The position numbers and the translations under genes are program-made. Source: an uncultured Alphaproteobacteria bacterium (GTDB lineage: Bacteria > Pseudomonadota > Alphaproteobacteria > Sphingomonadales > Sphingomonadaceae). Taken from it: DNA of 64,000 bases. The notes under the pieces were generated by a model. That model had not been told where the DNA came from and did not search any database. It saw nothing but the letters and a program-made list of their open reading frames with translations. The first letter of the stretch is position 1. Each line of letters opens with the position of its first letter. The stretch lies in assembly GCA_903934325.1 (NCBI GenBank), contig CAIZNH010000041.1, positions 1-64,000 on the forward strand, in the 5' to 3' direction. Of this stretch, positions 1 through 11,057 are shown one piece after another.

Positions 1-69
1 AGTACCACTATGTTATGGTGGCCGGGTGGGGAGGCGGGGTGGGAGGTCTGCGCCACCGGAGGCGGCCAA

Positions 70-756
70 TCATAACGCCCAATCAATTGCGCCGCGCCCG
101 TTGGCCTCAAGGAAGGCATTGGTCTGGCTGAAGGGGCGCGAGCCGAAAAAGCCGTTATGGGCAGAAAGCGGGCTGGGGTGGGCCGAGGTCAGCACCAGAT
201 GCGCGGTGTTGCGGGTGAGGGCGGGGATGCGGCTCGCCTTCTTCTTCGCGTGGCTGCCCCACAGAATGAACACCGTCGGCACATCGCGCTCCGCCACGGC
301 GGCGACGGCGGCATCGGTGATCGCGTCCCACCCGCGCCCGGCATGGCTGCCCGCCTGACCTGCCTCGACTGTCAGCGTGTTGTTGAGCAGCAGCACGCCC
401 TGCCGCGCCCAGCGCGACAGATCGCCGCTGGCGGCGCGGGGCAGGCCGAGGTCCGCCTCCAGCTCCTTGTAGATGTTCACGAGGCTCGGCGGCACCCGCA
501 CGCCTGCCTGCACCGAAAAGGCAAGGCCATGCGCCTGTCCCGGCCCGTGATAGGGATCCTGCCCGAGGATCACGCAGCGCACCTCATCGAGCGGGGTCAG
601 CGCGAGCGCGGCCAGCCGTGTCCCGCGCGGGGGATAGACCTGCTTGCCCGCAGCCTCCTCGGCCTTGAGCCACCCGCCGAGCTTGCGCGCTTCTGCGCTC
701 GCCAGCGCGGGCTCCAGGACGCTGTGCCAGCTATCGGGAATGGTATCGCCTGCCAT
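70..756 (-). CDS. ung: uracil-DNA glycosylase (family 1)
   Basis: Removes uracil from DNA to start base-excision repair. The 228-residue protein has the family-1 water-activating motif GQDPYH at residues 65-70 (catalytic Asp67), the LLLNNTLTV segment at about 122-130, and the HPSPLS minor-groove loop at 193-198 (catalytic His193). The length matches the usual 220-230. It is divergent from the exonuclease gene starting at 837, with an 80-bp gap in which I saw no LexA-type box. It appears monocistronic; bases 1-69 downstream hold no recognisable gene. The assignment is secure from the motifs. Confidence 0.97.
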   Translation of the reverse strand: MAGDTIPDSWHSVLEPALASAEARKLGGWLKAEEAAGKQVYPPRGTRLAALALTPLDEVRCVILGQDPYHGPGQAHGLAFSVQAGVRVPPSLVNIYKELEADLGLPRAASGDLSRWARQGVLLLNNTLTVEAGQAGSHAGRGWDAITDAAVAAVAERDVPTVFILWGSHAKKKASRIPALTRNTAHLVLTSAHPSPLSAHNGFFGSRPFSQTNAFLEANGRGAIDWAL

Positions 757-836
757 GCCGCCATGGCTACCCGCGCACCCGCCCTCGCGCCACTCTGCCC
801 TTTCCCTCTTTCCCCAATCGGCGTAGGGCGTGGCCC

Positions 837-1457
837 ATGGCTGTACATTTTCACGAGGAAGACCTGCCCGCGGGCGTGCTCGCAGGGACTGGCGCGATTG
901 CGGTTGATACCGAGACCATGGGGCTCGTCACCGCGCGGGATCGGTTGTGCGTGGTGCAATTGTCCGATGGTTCGGGCAACGAGCATCTGGTGCGCTTCGG
1001 CCCGAACAGCACCTATGACGCGCCCAATCTGAAGGCGCTGCTGGCCGACACTTCGCGGATCAAGCTCTATCACTTCGCCCGCTTCGATCTCGCCGCGATC
1101 CAGCACTATCTCGGCGTGGTGGCAGCGCCGGTGTTCTGCACCAAGATCGCCAGCCGCCTGACCCGCACCTACACCGATCGCCACGGCCTCAAGAACCTCG
1201 TCGAGGAACTGCTGGGCGAGAGCCTGTCGAAGCAGCAGCAGTCGAGCGACTGGGGCGGGCCGGTGCTGAGCGATGCCCAGCGCGACTACGCCGCGAGCGA
1301 CGTGCGCTTCCTCCACCGCCTGATGGCCGAACTCACCGTGCGGCTGGAGCGCGAGGGGCGCACCGCCATCGCGCAGGCGTGCTTCGACTTCCTGCCCACC
1401 CGCGCCGCGCTCGACCTCGCCGGCTGGCCCGAAACCGATATCTTCGCCCACGCATAG
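837..1457 (+). CDS. RNase D-like 3'-5' exonuclease
   Basis: A 206-residue DEDDy exonuclease. Exo I is DTET at residues 24-27 (Asp24, Glu26), Exo II includes Asp84 in the HFARFD stretch, and Exo III is Tyr151/Asp155 in YAASD. The C-terminal HRDC domains of E. coli RNase D (about 375 residues) are absent, so this is the short alphaproteobacterial form probably acting in RNA 3'-end processing. It lies 15 bp upstream of lptC in the same direction, and this pairing with lptC-lptA is common in sphingomonads. The start is the first ATG after the divergent promoter region. Confidence 0.9.
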   Translation: MAVHFHEEDLPAGVLAGTGAIAVDTETMGLVTARDRLCVVQLSDGSGNEHLVRFGPNSTYDAPNLKALLADTSRIKLYHFARFDLAAIQHYLGVVAAPVFCTKIASRLTRTYTDRHGLKNLVEELLGESLSKQQQSSDWGGPVLSDAQRDYAASDVRFLHRLMAELTVRLEREGRTAIAQACFDFLPTRAALDLAGWPETDIFAHA

Positions 1458-1472
1458 GGCGCCGCGCAAAGG

Positions 1473-2141
1473 ATGGTCAGCACCCACCCCGAGATGGAGA
1501 CCAGCGAGGCCCGCGCCCTGCGCAGCCGGCGCCAGCATTTCGCGGCGCCCGGCGGTTCGCATGACAAGCTGGTCGGCTTTCTCGCCCGCGGGTTGCCGAT
1601 GCTGGTGGGGATTGTCGCCGCACTGATGGTGATCACGCCCCTGAGCCCGCGCGGCGAAGTGAGCTTTCTGCTCGATCGCAACAAGGTGGCGCTGATCGAC
1701 GAGCGCCTCTCGGTCGAGAACGCCATGTATCGCGGGCGCGACAACCGGGGCCGCCCCTTCTCGCTGCTGGCGGGCGAAGCGGTGCAGCGGTCGAGCATCG
1801 AGGGACTGGTGCGGATGCGCGATCTGGTGGCGCAGATGGTGCTGACCGATGGCCCCGCCCGCCTCAGTGCCGGCGGCGGCACCTATGATATCGACGCCGA
1901 AACCGTCGCGGTCGACGGCCCCGTGCGCCTCACCGCCAGCGATGGCTACACCATGGTGGCGGACGGCGTTTCGGTTGATCTGAAGGCGCGGCTGATGCGC
2001 GGGGACAATGGCGTCTCGGGCGAAGTCCCGGCCGGCACCTTCTCGGCCAATGCGATCCGCGCCGATCTGTCCGCGCGCACGCTGACGCTTGACGGCGCGG
2101 CGCGGCTCACCATGATCCCTGGCAAGCTGAGGATGCCGTGA
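1473..2141 (+). CDS. lptC: LptC, LPS transport periplasmic bitopic protein
   Basis: A 222-residue protein with an N-terminal cytoplasmic stretch, one membrane anchor at about residues 37-55 (LARGLPMLVGIVAALMVI), and a periplasmic beta-jellyroll with the repeating short-strand pattern of LptC. LptC couples the LptB2FG ABC transporter to LptA in the LPS bridge. It is followed immediately by lptA, the TGA overlapping the ATG by one base (TGATG), which indicates translational coupling. lptB and rpoN, which often follow, are not here; a convergent glycosyl-phosphate transferase gene occupies the position instead. Confidence 0.88.
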   Translation: MVSTHPEMETSEARALRSRRQHFAAPGGSHDKLVGFLARGLPMLVGIVAALMVITPLSPRGEVSFLLDRNKVALIDERLSVENAMYRGRDNRGRPFSLLAGEAVQRSSIEGLVRMRDLVAQMVLTDGPARLSAGGGTYDIDAETVAVDGPVRLTASDGYTMVADGVSVDLKARLMRGDNGVSGEVPAGTFSANAIRADLSARTLTLDGAARLTMIPGKLRMP

Positions 2142-2716
2142 TGACAAAGTCCACCCCTTCGCGCGGATTGCGCCGCACCGCTCTCGTCTGGGGCCTTGGC
2201 GGCTTTGCGCTGACCTGTGCGCTGGCGGGCGGGATGACGCTCAATGCGCAGGGTATCAGCAGCCACGATTCCAGCGCGCCGGTGAACTACGCGGCCGACC
2301 GGATCGAGCTGCAGGACCGCGAGAACCGCGTGATCCTGTCGGGCAATGTCGTGATCGAGCAGGCCGGCCTGACGGTGCGTTCAGCGCGCACCCTGGTGAA
2401 TTTCGAGGATACGGGCTCGCTCAGCATCCAGCGCATCACCGCCACCGGCGGGGTCGAGGTCACGCGCGGCGATGAACGCGCCAGCGGCGACAATGCGATC
2501 TATGATTTCGATCGCCGGATCATCACCATGGCCGGCAATGTCCGGCTGCGGCGCGGCAGCGATACGCTCAATGGCGGGCGGCTGGTCATCGACCTTCAAA
2601 GCGGATTGTCGAGCGTTGACGGCAGCGCGGCGGGCGGTGCGCCGGGGGTATCGGGATCTTCGGGCAAGGGACGGGTGACCGGCAGCTTCGCCGTCCCCCA
2701 GCGCGACAAGAAGTAA
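2141..2716 (+). CDS. lptA: LptA, periplasmic LPS-bridge protein
   Basis: A roughly 191-residue OstA-family protein with an N-terminal signal/anchor (hydrophobic at about residues 15-30) and a central OstA domain at about 42-150 (phrases such as YAADRIELQDRENRVILSG and GDNAIYDF). It forms the oligomeric bridge carrying LPS across the periplasm between LptC and LptD. The start could be GTG at 2138 or ATG at 2141; ATG gives the one-base overlap with the lptC stop. The last residues are Gly/Ser-rich and basic. The gene ends 35 bp before the convergent sugar transferase. Confidence 0.88.
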   Translation: MTKSTPSRGLRRTALVWGLGGFALTCALAGGMTLNAQGISSHDSSAPVNYAADRIELQDRENRVILSGNVVIEQAGLTVRSARTLVNFEDTGSLSIQRITATGGVEVTRGDERASGDNAIYDFDRRIITMAGNVRLRRGSDTLNGGRLVIDLQSGLSSVDGSAAGGAPGVSGSSGKGRVTGSFAVPQRDKK

Positions 2717-2750
2717 GCGCCTCAGCAAGCCCCCCGCGCAGAGCGGCGCG

Positions 2751-4154
2751 CTAGTATGCCTTGTGGTGGATCAGCACCATCGCGGCGCGCAGCACGATCT
2801 CGATATCGCGCAGCAGCGACCAGTCGTTGATATATTCGAGATCCGACTGGAGCCGGTCGGTCAGGTCTTCCTCGCGCTCGGTCGCGCCGCGATGGCCGCG
2901 CACCTGCGCAAGGCCCGTGAGGCCCGGCTTGAGGCAGTGGCGCTGCCAGTACATCCGGTCGACTTCCCAGAAGAACTTGTTGTTCGCCTGACTGCCGATC
3001 GCGTGCGGACGCGGGCCGACCACCGACATCTCGCCCTTCAGCACGTTGATGAGCTGCGGCAGCTCGTCGATGCTGGTGCGGCGGATGAAGGCGCCGGTGC
3101 GGGTCACGCGGTCATCGTCGCGCGCGGTCGAACGCGCGCCGTCGTGATCGAGCTTCTCGTGCCGCATCGAGCGGAACTTGAGCATGTCGAAGAACTGGTT
3201 GCCGCGCCCGAGGCGCCGCTGGACGAACAGCACCGGGCCGCGGTCCTCCAGCTTGATCGCAATTGCCGTCGCGATCAGGATCGGGGAGAGCGCCAGCAAG
3301 GCCGTGCCTGCCACTGCCGTATCGAAAGCGCGCTTGATGATGCGCGAGCGCAGCCGCAGCGGGCCGGTGGAGACCACCAGCGTGGTGCGATCAAGGTCGT
3401 CGTAACGATGCACGCCGATCGCGCCGAGGCTGTGCGCCGGCTCGCTCACGATCTCGCCATAGACGCCCGCCGATTTGAGCAGGAAGGCCCAGTCCTCGCG
3501 CCGGTCACGCGGGCAGCTCACCACCACGTGATCCTGATTGCGCAGCAGCTTGCCCAGCCGATCGAGCATGAAGGGATCGTGGCTACCCGGATCAAGCCCG
3601 TATTCCGCCGCCGAGACCGACACCGCGTCGGGATAAGGGAAGGTCGATCCGCCATCGTCGATCACCAGCCGGTTGGCGACGCGGCCGCCCCAGCGGCGGG
3701 CGATCACGGCCGCCATGATGCGGCGCAGCGCGATAATCATGATCGCGGTCAGCGCCAGCCCGATGGTGACACCGGCGCGCGAGAATTCGTCGTTCGACTT
3801 GGTGTAGAAGGCGATGAAGTTGACGAGGCCCGCCGAAACCAGCAGCGCCACCATCGCCTTGCGCACTGCGAACATCCAGTCGGTGAGCGCGGTCAGCCCG
3901 TAGGAATTGTTGTAGAGCGCGATCGTGTAGAAGGCGGGCAGCATCACCTGCGCGGCGAGCATCGCCCGCTGCTCGGCCCAGAAGCCTTCCCAGATCAGCC
4001 CGGCCAGGGCAAAAGCGAGATTGAACAGAAGTCCGTCGAGCAGCAGGATGAGGGCATAGGTCCGCAGGCGCCGCCGCTCGAGCGAAGGCACCATTTTCGT
4101 TTCGACGTTTGCGAGTTTGGCCGATTCGAGAAGTCTCGGCATCACGCGGTTCAT
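2751..4154 (-). CDS. polyprenyl-phosphate sugar-1-phosphate transferase (EPS initiation)
   Basis: A 467-residue integral membrane protein that transfers hexose-1-phosphate to undecaprenyl phosphate, the first step of exopolysaccharide repeat-unit assembly. The N-terminal half has about five hydrophobic segments (residues 30-155) and a CoA-binding-like middle. The C-terminal bacterial sugar transferase domain begins near residue 270 and shows KRAFD, the LKFRSMR motif, [11 protein letters not shown] and the VGPRPH signature. This is the WcaJ/GumD/PssY architecture. No other EPS genes adjoin it. A 20-bp palindromic box sits about 80 bp upstream (4235-4254). Confidence 0.9.
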   Translation of the reverse strand: MNRVMPRLLESAKLANVETKMVPSLERRRLRTYALILLLDGLLFNLAFALAGLIWEGFWAEQRAMLAAQVMLPAFYTIALYNNSYGLTALTDWMFAVRKAMVALLVSAGLVNFIAFYTKSNDEFSRAGVTIGLALTAIMIIALRRIMAAVIARRWGGRVANRLVIDDGGSTFPYPDAVSVSAAEYGLDPGSHDPFMLDRLGKLLRNQDHVVVSCPRDRREDWAFLLKSAGVYGEIVSEPAHSLGAIGVHRYDDLDRTTLVVSTGPLRLRSRIIKRAFDTAVAGTALLALSPILIATAIAIKLEDRGPVLFVQRRLGRGNQFFDMLKFRSMRHEKLDHDGARSTARDDDRVTRTGAFIRRTSIDELPQLINVLKGEMSVVGPRPHAIGSQANNKFFWEVDRMYWQRHCLKPGLTGLAQVRGHRGATEREEDLTDRLQSDLEYINDWSLLRDIEIVLRAAMVLIHHKAY

Positions 4155-4234
4155 GCTCAGAGTGTCCCCAGCACCAACCCGGTGCTTACTACCTATGTCA
4201 CTTTACATAGGGAAGCGGCTTTTGTGCGACTGCG

Positions 4235-4254
4235 AAATGTGGCCTGTCACATTT
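4235..4254. promoter_or_regulatory. palindromic box upstream of the EPS transferase
   Basis: AAATGTG-GCCTGT-CACATTT is a perfect 7-bp inverted repeat around a 6-nt spacer, lying between holA (ends 4277) and the start of the sugar transferase (4154). The 13-mer GGCCTGTCACATT recurs at 41574-41586 upstream of the Tad operon, also within an imperfect palindrome. The spacing differs from the CRP consensus (TGTGA-N6-TCACA). I infer a shared transcription-factor site; the protein is unknown. Confidence 0.4.
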
Positions 4255-4276
4255 AGAGACCCGTCTGGCCCACTTC

Positions 4277-5341
4277 TTACCGCTTGGCGGCGTAGCGGGC
4301 GATTTCCGCGAGTTCCTGGGCCAGCAGCAATTCGGCCGCCTGGCTGTTGGCGAGCAGGGTGCGGTGGAGCTGGGCGAGGCGCGGGATCAGGCGGTCGAGC
4401 CGGGTTGCGCTGGTGCCGCGCTGGGCGGGCTGGCGCCAGCGCTCATATTGCTGGCGGATGTCGCGCTTCTCCTTGAAGAAGATGCCGAGCCGCATTTCCG
4501 TGCCCTTGTCGATGCTGTCGAACTGCCCTCGCGGGCCAAGATGCGCGGTGATGTTGGCAAGCTGCGCTGCGCGTCGTTCCAGCGCCAGCGCGAGGCCGAC
4601 GGGATTGAGGCCCAGCTCGCGCATCCGCCGGATCTCGCCGCCGACCTTGCCCAGCTCCCCGCCCAGCACCGCGTTGACCAGCGGGGCAAAGCCGTCCTCC
4701 TCGGTCGCCGCGCCGATGGCGGCGTGATCGTCGGGGGTGGCGGATTTGGGGGCCTGCGGATCGGCATCGCAATAGAGCGCGAGCTTGGTGACCTCGGACT
4801 GGGCGAGGCGCACGTCGAGCCCGGCGGCGCGCGCGATGCGTTCGGCAAGGTCGCCGCCGAGCCTGAGGCCCGCGGCATCGGCCATGCCGCGCACGGCGCT
4901 GGCGACGTGGGAGAGATCGGGCGGGTGGAACATCGCCACCAGCGCGTCCTTGCGCTTTTCGAGCAGCTTGGCGGTGCGCGACTTGTCGGTGGCGGAGGTG
5001 GCGACGACGATCACTGGGGCCGCAGCGCCCGAGCCGGCCTCGGCGGTCTCGATCAGGATCTGGAGCGCGTCATGCGCCTCGTCGCCGCTGGCGCGCACCC
5101 AGATGTGGCGGGTGTCGCCGAACAGCGAGGTGGAGCGCGCCTCGTCGCCGAGCCTGGCGGGATCGGCGCGCAGTTCGGCGCCGGTCAGCTCGACGCGTTC
5201 GCCGGGCGAAGAGAGGGCTGCGACAAGGCGATTGGCAGCAGCGGTGGCCCCGGCCTCGTCCGGTCCGCAGAAGAAGAACATCGCCAGCCGTTCGGCCCCT
5301 GCCGGAATGCCGCGGGCGAATTCCTTCTGGGTCGCCTTCAT
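4277..5341 (-). CDS. holA: DNA polymerase III subunit delta
   Basis: A 354-residue clamp-loader subunit that opens the beta clamp. The N-terminal AAA+-like fold starts with the conserved FFCGPDEAGA region (residues about 22-32), where delta keeps a degenerate P-loop. A C-terminal collar domain contains the QLANI and LLLAQELAEIARY segments. Its ATG overlaps the lptE stop by 4 bp, so it is the distal gene of a leuS-lptE-holA operon, an order usual for alphaproteobacteria. Confidence 0.9.
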   Translation of the reverse strand: MKATQKEFARGIPAGAERLAMFFFCGPDEAGATAAANRLVAALSSPGERVELTGAELRADPARLGDEARSTSLFGDTRHIWVRASGDEAHDALQILIETAEAGSGAAAPVIVVATSATDKSRTAKLLEKRKDALVAMFHPPDLSHVASAVRGMADAAGLRLGGDLAERIARAAGLDVRLAQSEVTKLALYCDADPQAPKSATPDDHAAIGAATEEDGFAPLVNAVLGGELGKVGGEIRRMRELGLNPVGLALALERRAAQLANITAHLGPRGQFDSIDKGTEMRLGIFFKEKRDIRQQYERWRQPAQRGTSATRLDRLIPRLAQLHRTLLANSQAAELLLAQELAEIARYAAKR

Positions 5342-5837
5342 TGCGCCGCGGCGGCGCGGGTCCGCAGCGCCAGCGAGACCTGGGTTGCCATCTGTTCGGC
5401 GAGCTTCAGCGCGAGGTTCTCGAGCGCCTTCTGCTCCGCCGCGATGGTGGCATATTCGGATGAGACCACATCGATCCCCGCGTCCGATCCGGCGGTGGCA
5501 TCGAGAATGACCTTGCCCGTCGCCAGCTCGATCAGCTGGTAGCGCGCGCGCAGAATCCGGCGTTCGCGGCTGATCGTGTCGTCATTGAGCACGCCCAGCG
5601 CCTCAAGCGAATCGTCCAGCCGCACGTCGAGCCGGTAGACCGGTGTCGTCTTGCCCGCCGCGCCGAGCCGGTCCTGCAGCGCATTGCGCACCAGCCACCC
5701 GCTCTGCCCCTGGATCGCCGGAATATCGACCGCCGCCAGCCCCTGCGCCACCGTCGCACTGCTCCCGCCCGCATACATCGGCGAGAGGCCGCAGGCGGAA
5801 AGCGCGAGGAGCGCTGCAAGGGCGAGAGCGTGGCGCA

Positions 5838-5838
<1 letters not shown>
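5338..5838 (-). CDS. lptE: LptE, LPS-assembly lipoprotein
   Basis: A 166-residue outer-membrane lipoprotein plug for LptD. The N-terminus is a lipoprotein signal with lipobox LSAC (Cys16), followed by GLSPMY, a typical LptE start. The rest matches the family: alternating strands and a C-terminal helix (EYATIAAEQKALENLALKLAEQMATQV). The gene abuts leuS (stop and start share base 5838) and overlaps holA by 4 bp, so the three are translationally linked. Confidence 0.9.
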
Positions 5839-8357
<2,519 letters not shown>

Positions 8358-8383
8358 GAAAGCCTATCCGTGAGAGGCGGTAT

Positions 8384-8851
8384 TTACGAAGCCAGAGCCT
8401 GGCGGCGCAGATCGCGCGCCTTGGTGAGGATGATGTCCTCAAGCTTCTGCACCGTGGCTGCCTGCACCGGCGCTTCCACCCAGTTGCCGCCCTCGGCCAC
8501 CTGACGGCTCGCCGCGACGCGCAGGGCATCGGCGCGCAGATCCTGATCGAGGATCGTCACGGTCAGCTTGACGCGCTCGTTGGGGTTGGCGGGATTGGCA
8601 TACCAGTCGGTCACGATCACGCCGCCGGCGCTGTCGGCCTGAAGCAGCGGGGCAAAGGCCACGGTGTCGAGCGCGGCGCGCCAGAGATAGGCGTTGACGC
8701 CGATCGTGTTGAGCTGGGCGGCGGCCAGTTCCGTGCGCGGACGCTCCGAACCGCCGCAGGCGGCCAGTGCCGTCATCGCGGCGCCGGTGAGGGCCAGTGT
8801 GACAGCCCGCTTCAGGGCCGGGCGGAAGGGAGCGGAGTTGGCGCGTGTCAC
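8384..8851 (-). CDS. DUF3576 lipoprotein
   Basis: A 155-residue protein with a lipoprotein signal: hydrophobic h-region followed by LAACGG, predicted lipidated Cys32. The body has the DUF3576 pattern (IGVNAYLWRAALDTVAFAPL, GGVIVTDWYANP, QDLRADALRV). The function is unknown; the family is almost always beside leuS in alphaproteobacteria, as here, and a periplasmic or outer-membrane role is inferred from the lipobox only. Confidence 0.85.
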   Translation of the reverse strand: MTRANSAPFRPALKRAVTLALTGAAMTALAACGGSERPRTELAAAQLNTIGVNAYLWRAALDTVAFAPLLQADSAGGVIVTDWYANPANPNERVKLTVTILDQDLRADALRVAASRQVAEGGNWVEAPVQAATVQKLEDIILTKARDLRRQALAS

Positions 8852-9207
8852 TGCCGGAAAATCCTCATCGTCTGTCTTGCCCTCGCTCTATAACCCTCAT
8901 GCCCCGCGCGGCAAGCACGGATGCAAGCCAGCGGGGGACGGCACGGGTGAAGGCGGCCTGCTGCGGGCCTTCGGACAGGCGGGCTTTCCGGTGCCTGAAC
9001 CGGGTTTTGCGGTTCGGGGTTGTGCGATTCTGTGTGATGGAAGCCACAGGTGGCGGGCGAATCCGTCTACGTATAATCCCGCAGGATTGCATGGGGGACT
9101 TCGGCCCCTATCACATGATACTGTTATCCAAACGACTCAGCTGCGGTTAATGTCGTTTGTGGTCTGGCAGCAGCCAGATCGGGTGAAGAAAAGGATTGAA
9201 GGCAACC
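8852..9207. other. intergenic region with divergent promoters
   Basis: About 356 bp between the DUF3576 operon (leftward) and the unknown gene at 9208 (rightward). The first half is GC-rich with no coding periodicity I trust. The right end turns AT-rich (9100-9150), a plausible place for the rightward promoter. I see no RNA gene or strong inverted repeat. Confidence 0.5.
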
Positions 9208-9978
9208 ATGGCACGCAAGGCCGACAGCACGGGACGGGGTCAGCGCAAGCTGGCGCTTCTGGCGCTGAACGTGCTCGCGTGCGGTGCGGTGGCGATTGGC
9301 TTGCCGAGCGCCGGGATGGCGCTGGTCGGCAAGAGCCTGCCTTCGCCGGCGGCCTCCTTCACCGCGATGGGCCTCGATGTTTTCACCCCCGCTTCGGTTG
9401 ATCCCGCGCTGGCGGCCCGCGTGGCTGACAAGGCGCGGGCGCGCGGCATCCGCTTCACGCCCGCTGGCGCTACGCCGGTGGCGGGAGAGCGCACGGTGAC
9501 GGTCGCGGTGCGGGTCGATAATGACACGGCGCGCGCGATTTCGGTGCGCAAGGCGATCGACGCGGCAGCCGGTCGCGGCATGGGCATCGGCGGGGCCGAG
9601 GCGAGCCGCTTCCAGCTTGGCTCGGCGCGCGGTTACAAGAGCTTTGCCCGTCCGTTCGAGCTTCCGGCAGAGGTGCGGCGCATGGCGCTGCCCGATCTGG
9701 CGCAGTTCAAGCCGTCGAACCCGCAGGCCGACGACAAGCCGAGCCGCCTGCAACCGCGCATCGAGCTGGAAGATCGCGAGATCGCCGGCCGTTCGCCAAA
9801 TACGCTCGATTCGATCGGGCAGCAGACGGTGGGCGTCGGCGGCAGCTACCGGCTTTCGCCCAACCTCAACGTGATGGCCGGCGTGCGCTACTCCAAGGAG
9901 CGTGACCGCCTCGATCCGCTGACCAATTCGGTCAAGGACAGCCAGGCCGTCTATGTGGGCACGCAAATCAAGTTCTGA
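9208..9978 (+). CDS. unrecognised exported protein with barrel-like C-terminus
   Basis: 256 residues if started at the ATG at 9208; an in-frame TTG at 9196 is an alternative. The N-terminus is basic, then hydrophobic (LALLALNVLACGAVAIGL), a likely signal peptide or anchor. The middle is Ala/Arg-rich without a motif I know. The last 50 residues read like outer-membrane beta strands (GVGGSYRLSPNLNVMAGVRY) and the chain ends in phenylalanine (VGTQIKF), the usual BAM signal. I infer an envelope protein; the function is unknown. Confidence 0.6.
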   Translation: MARKADSTGRGQRKLALLALNVLACGAVAIGLPSAGMALVGKSLPSPAASFTAMGLDVFTPASVDPALAARVADKARARGIRFTPAGATPVAGERTVTVAVRVDNDTARAISVRKAIDAAAGRGMGIGGAEASRFQLGSARGYKSFARPFELPAEVRRMALPDLAQFKPSNPQADDKPSRLQPRIELEDREIAGRSPNTLDSIGQQTVGVGGSYRLSPNLNVMAGVRYSKERDRLDPLTNSVKDSQAVYVGTQIKF

Positions 9979-10029
9979 TTTGTGCTAAATCCCTGAAATA
10001 TTGGGATTTCGTCGAAAATCAGGGGTGGT

Positions 10030-10092
10030 TTAGCCCCGATTTGACCCCCTGATGACCCCGAGTTGACCCCGCAATAGCCCCCTGATGACCTG
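10030..10092 (+). repeat. 11-bp phased repeat array (TTGACCCC type), locus 1
   Basis: Six consecutive 11-bp units start at 10030, 10041, 10052, 10063, 10074 and 10085. The 8-base cores are TTAGCCCC, TTGACCCC, ATGACCCC, TTGACCCC, ATAGCCCC and ATGACCTG, each followed by 3 variable bases. The array lies between the gene ending at 9978 and phaB. The reverse-complement version of the same array occurs at 52142-52215. The period of about one helical turn would put every core on one DNA face. Confidence 0.75.
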
Positions 10093-10197
10093 CGTCTGGC
10101 AGGCGCGGAGGGCGGCATAGCTATTCCGACCTTCCCCTGTTTCTGCCCCGCCGCTAGGTTGGCGCAATTGCTGGACGCATCAAGGGGAGGAACTGCC

Positions 10198-10920
10198 ATG
10201 GGCCGGGTTGCGATCGTCACCGGAGGAACGCGCGGGATCGGGGAGGCGATCTGCAAGCGGCTCCAGCGACAGGGCCACATGGTCATCGCCAACTACGCCG
10301 GAAACGACGAGAAGGCCGCGGCCTTCACCGCCGCAACCGGCATCCCCGCAAGGCGCTGGGACGTGGGCGATCACGAGGCCTGCCTCGCCGGATGCGCTGC
10401 GGTCGAGGCGGAATTCGGCCCCGTCGACATCGTGGTCAACAACGCCGGCATCACCCGCGACGGCACGCTCCACAAGATGAGCTTCGAGGACTGGAACGAG
10501 GTGCTGCGCATCAACCTCGGCGGGTGCTTCAACATGGCCAAGGCGACCTTCCCCGGGATGCGCGAGCGGGGCTGGGGCCGGATCGTCAATATCGGCTCGA
10601 TCAACGGCCAGGCGGGGCAATACGGGCAGGTCAACTACGCTGCGGCCAAGAGCGGAATTCACGGCTTTACCAAGGCCTTGGCGCAGGAAGGCGCGAAATT
10701 CGGGGTGACGGTGAACGCGATTGCGCCGGGCTATATCGACACCGACATGGTCGCCGCCGTGCCCGCCCCGGTGCTCGAAAAGATCGTCGCCAAGATCCCC
10801 GTCGGAAGGCTCGGCATGGCCGAGGAAATCGCCCGCGGGGTGGCCTTCCTGACGAGCGAGAACGGCGGCTTCATGACCGGCTCGACCATGAGCATCAACG
10901 GCGGGCAACATATGTATTGA
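10198..10920 (+). CDS. phaB: acetoacetyl-CoA reductase
   Basis: A 240-residue short-chain dehydrogenase reducing acetoacetyl-CoA to (R)-3-hydroxybutyryl-CoA with NADPH for polyhydroxyalkanoate synthesis. The nucleotide-binding TGGTRGIG is at residues 8-15, NNAG at 81-84, and the catalytic Ser134, Tyr147, Lys151 with the PhaB-typical GQYGQVNYAAAKSG. The chosen ATG has a GGGGAGG ribosome site 7-8 bp upstream; a longer frame is open but lacks support. phaA and phaC are not in the window. FabG is the main alternative, but the GQFGQ-like loop favours PhaB. Confidence 0.9.
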   Translation: MGRVAIVTGGTRGIGEAICKRLQRQGHMVIANYAGNDEKAAAFTAATGIPARRWDVGDHEACLAGCAAVEAEFGPVDIVVNNAGITRDGTLHKMSFEDWNEVLRINLGGCFNMAKATFPGMRERGWGRIVNIGSINGQAGQYGQVNYAAAKSGIHGFTKALAQEGAKFGVTVNAIAPGYIDTDMVAAVPAPVLEKIVAKIPVGRLGMAEEIARGVAFLTSENGGFMTGSTMSINGGQHMY

Positions 10921-11057
10921 GGCGCGCAGCCGAGTAGCGCAGCTACGAGGCAGCAGCGCGCCGCGCGGCCAGCGGGGCGGCGGACCGCAGTCCGCCGAAC
11001 CCGTCTGACGGCTGCCGGCGGCTTGGCCGCAGGCCCTTTCCCTGCTATTTCAGGCCC

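Noticed and set aside
597..2147. Long minus-strand open frame opposite the exonuclease and lptCA
   Set aside because: No recognisable domain; composition typical of antisense frames in high-GC DNA.
4235..4254. CRP site
   Set aside because: Half-sites TGTG and CACA are separated by 6 bp rather than the 8 bp of the CRP consensus.
10030..10092. CRISPR array
   Set aside because: The unit is 11 bp with 3-bp variable parts, far shorter than CRISPR repeats and spacers, and there are no cas genes.
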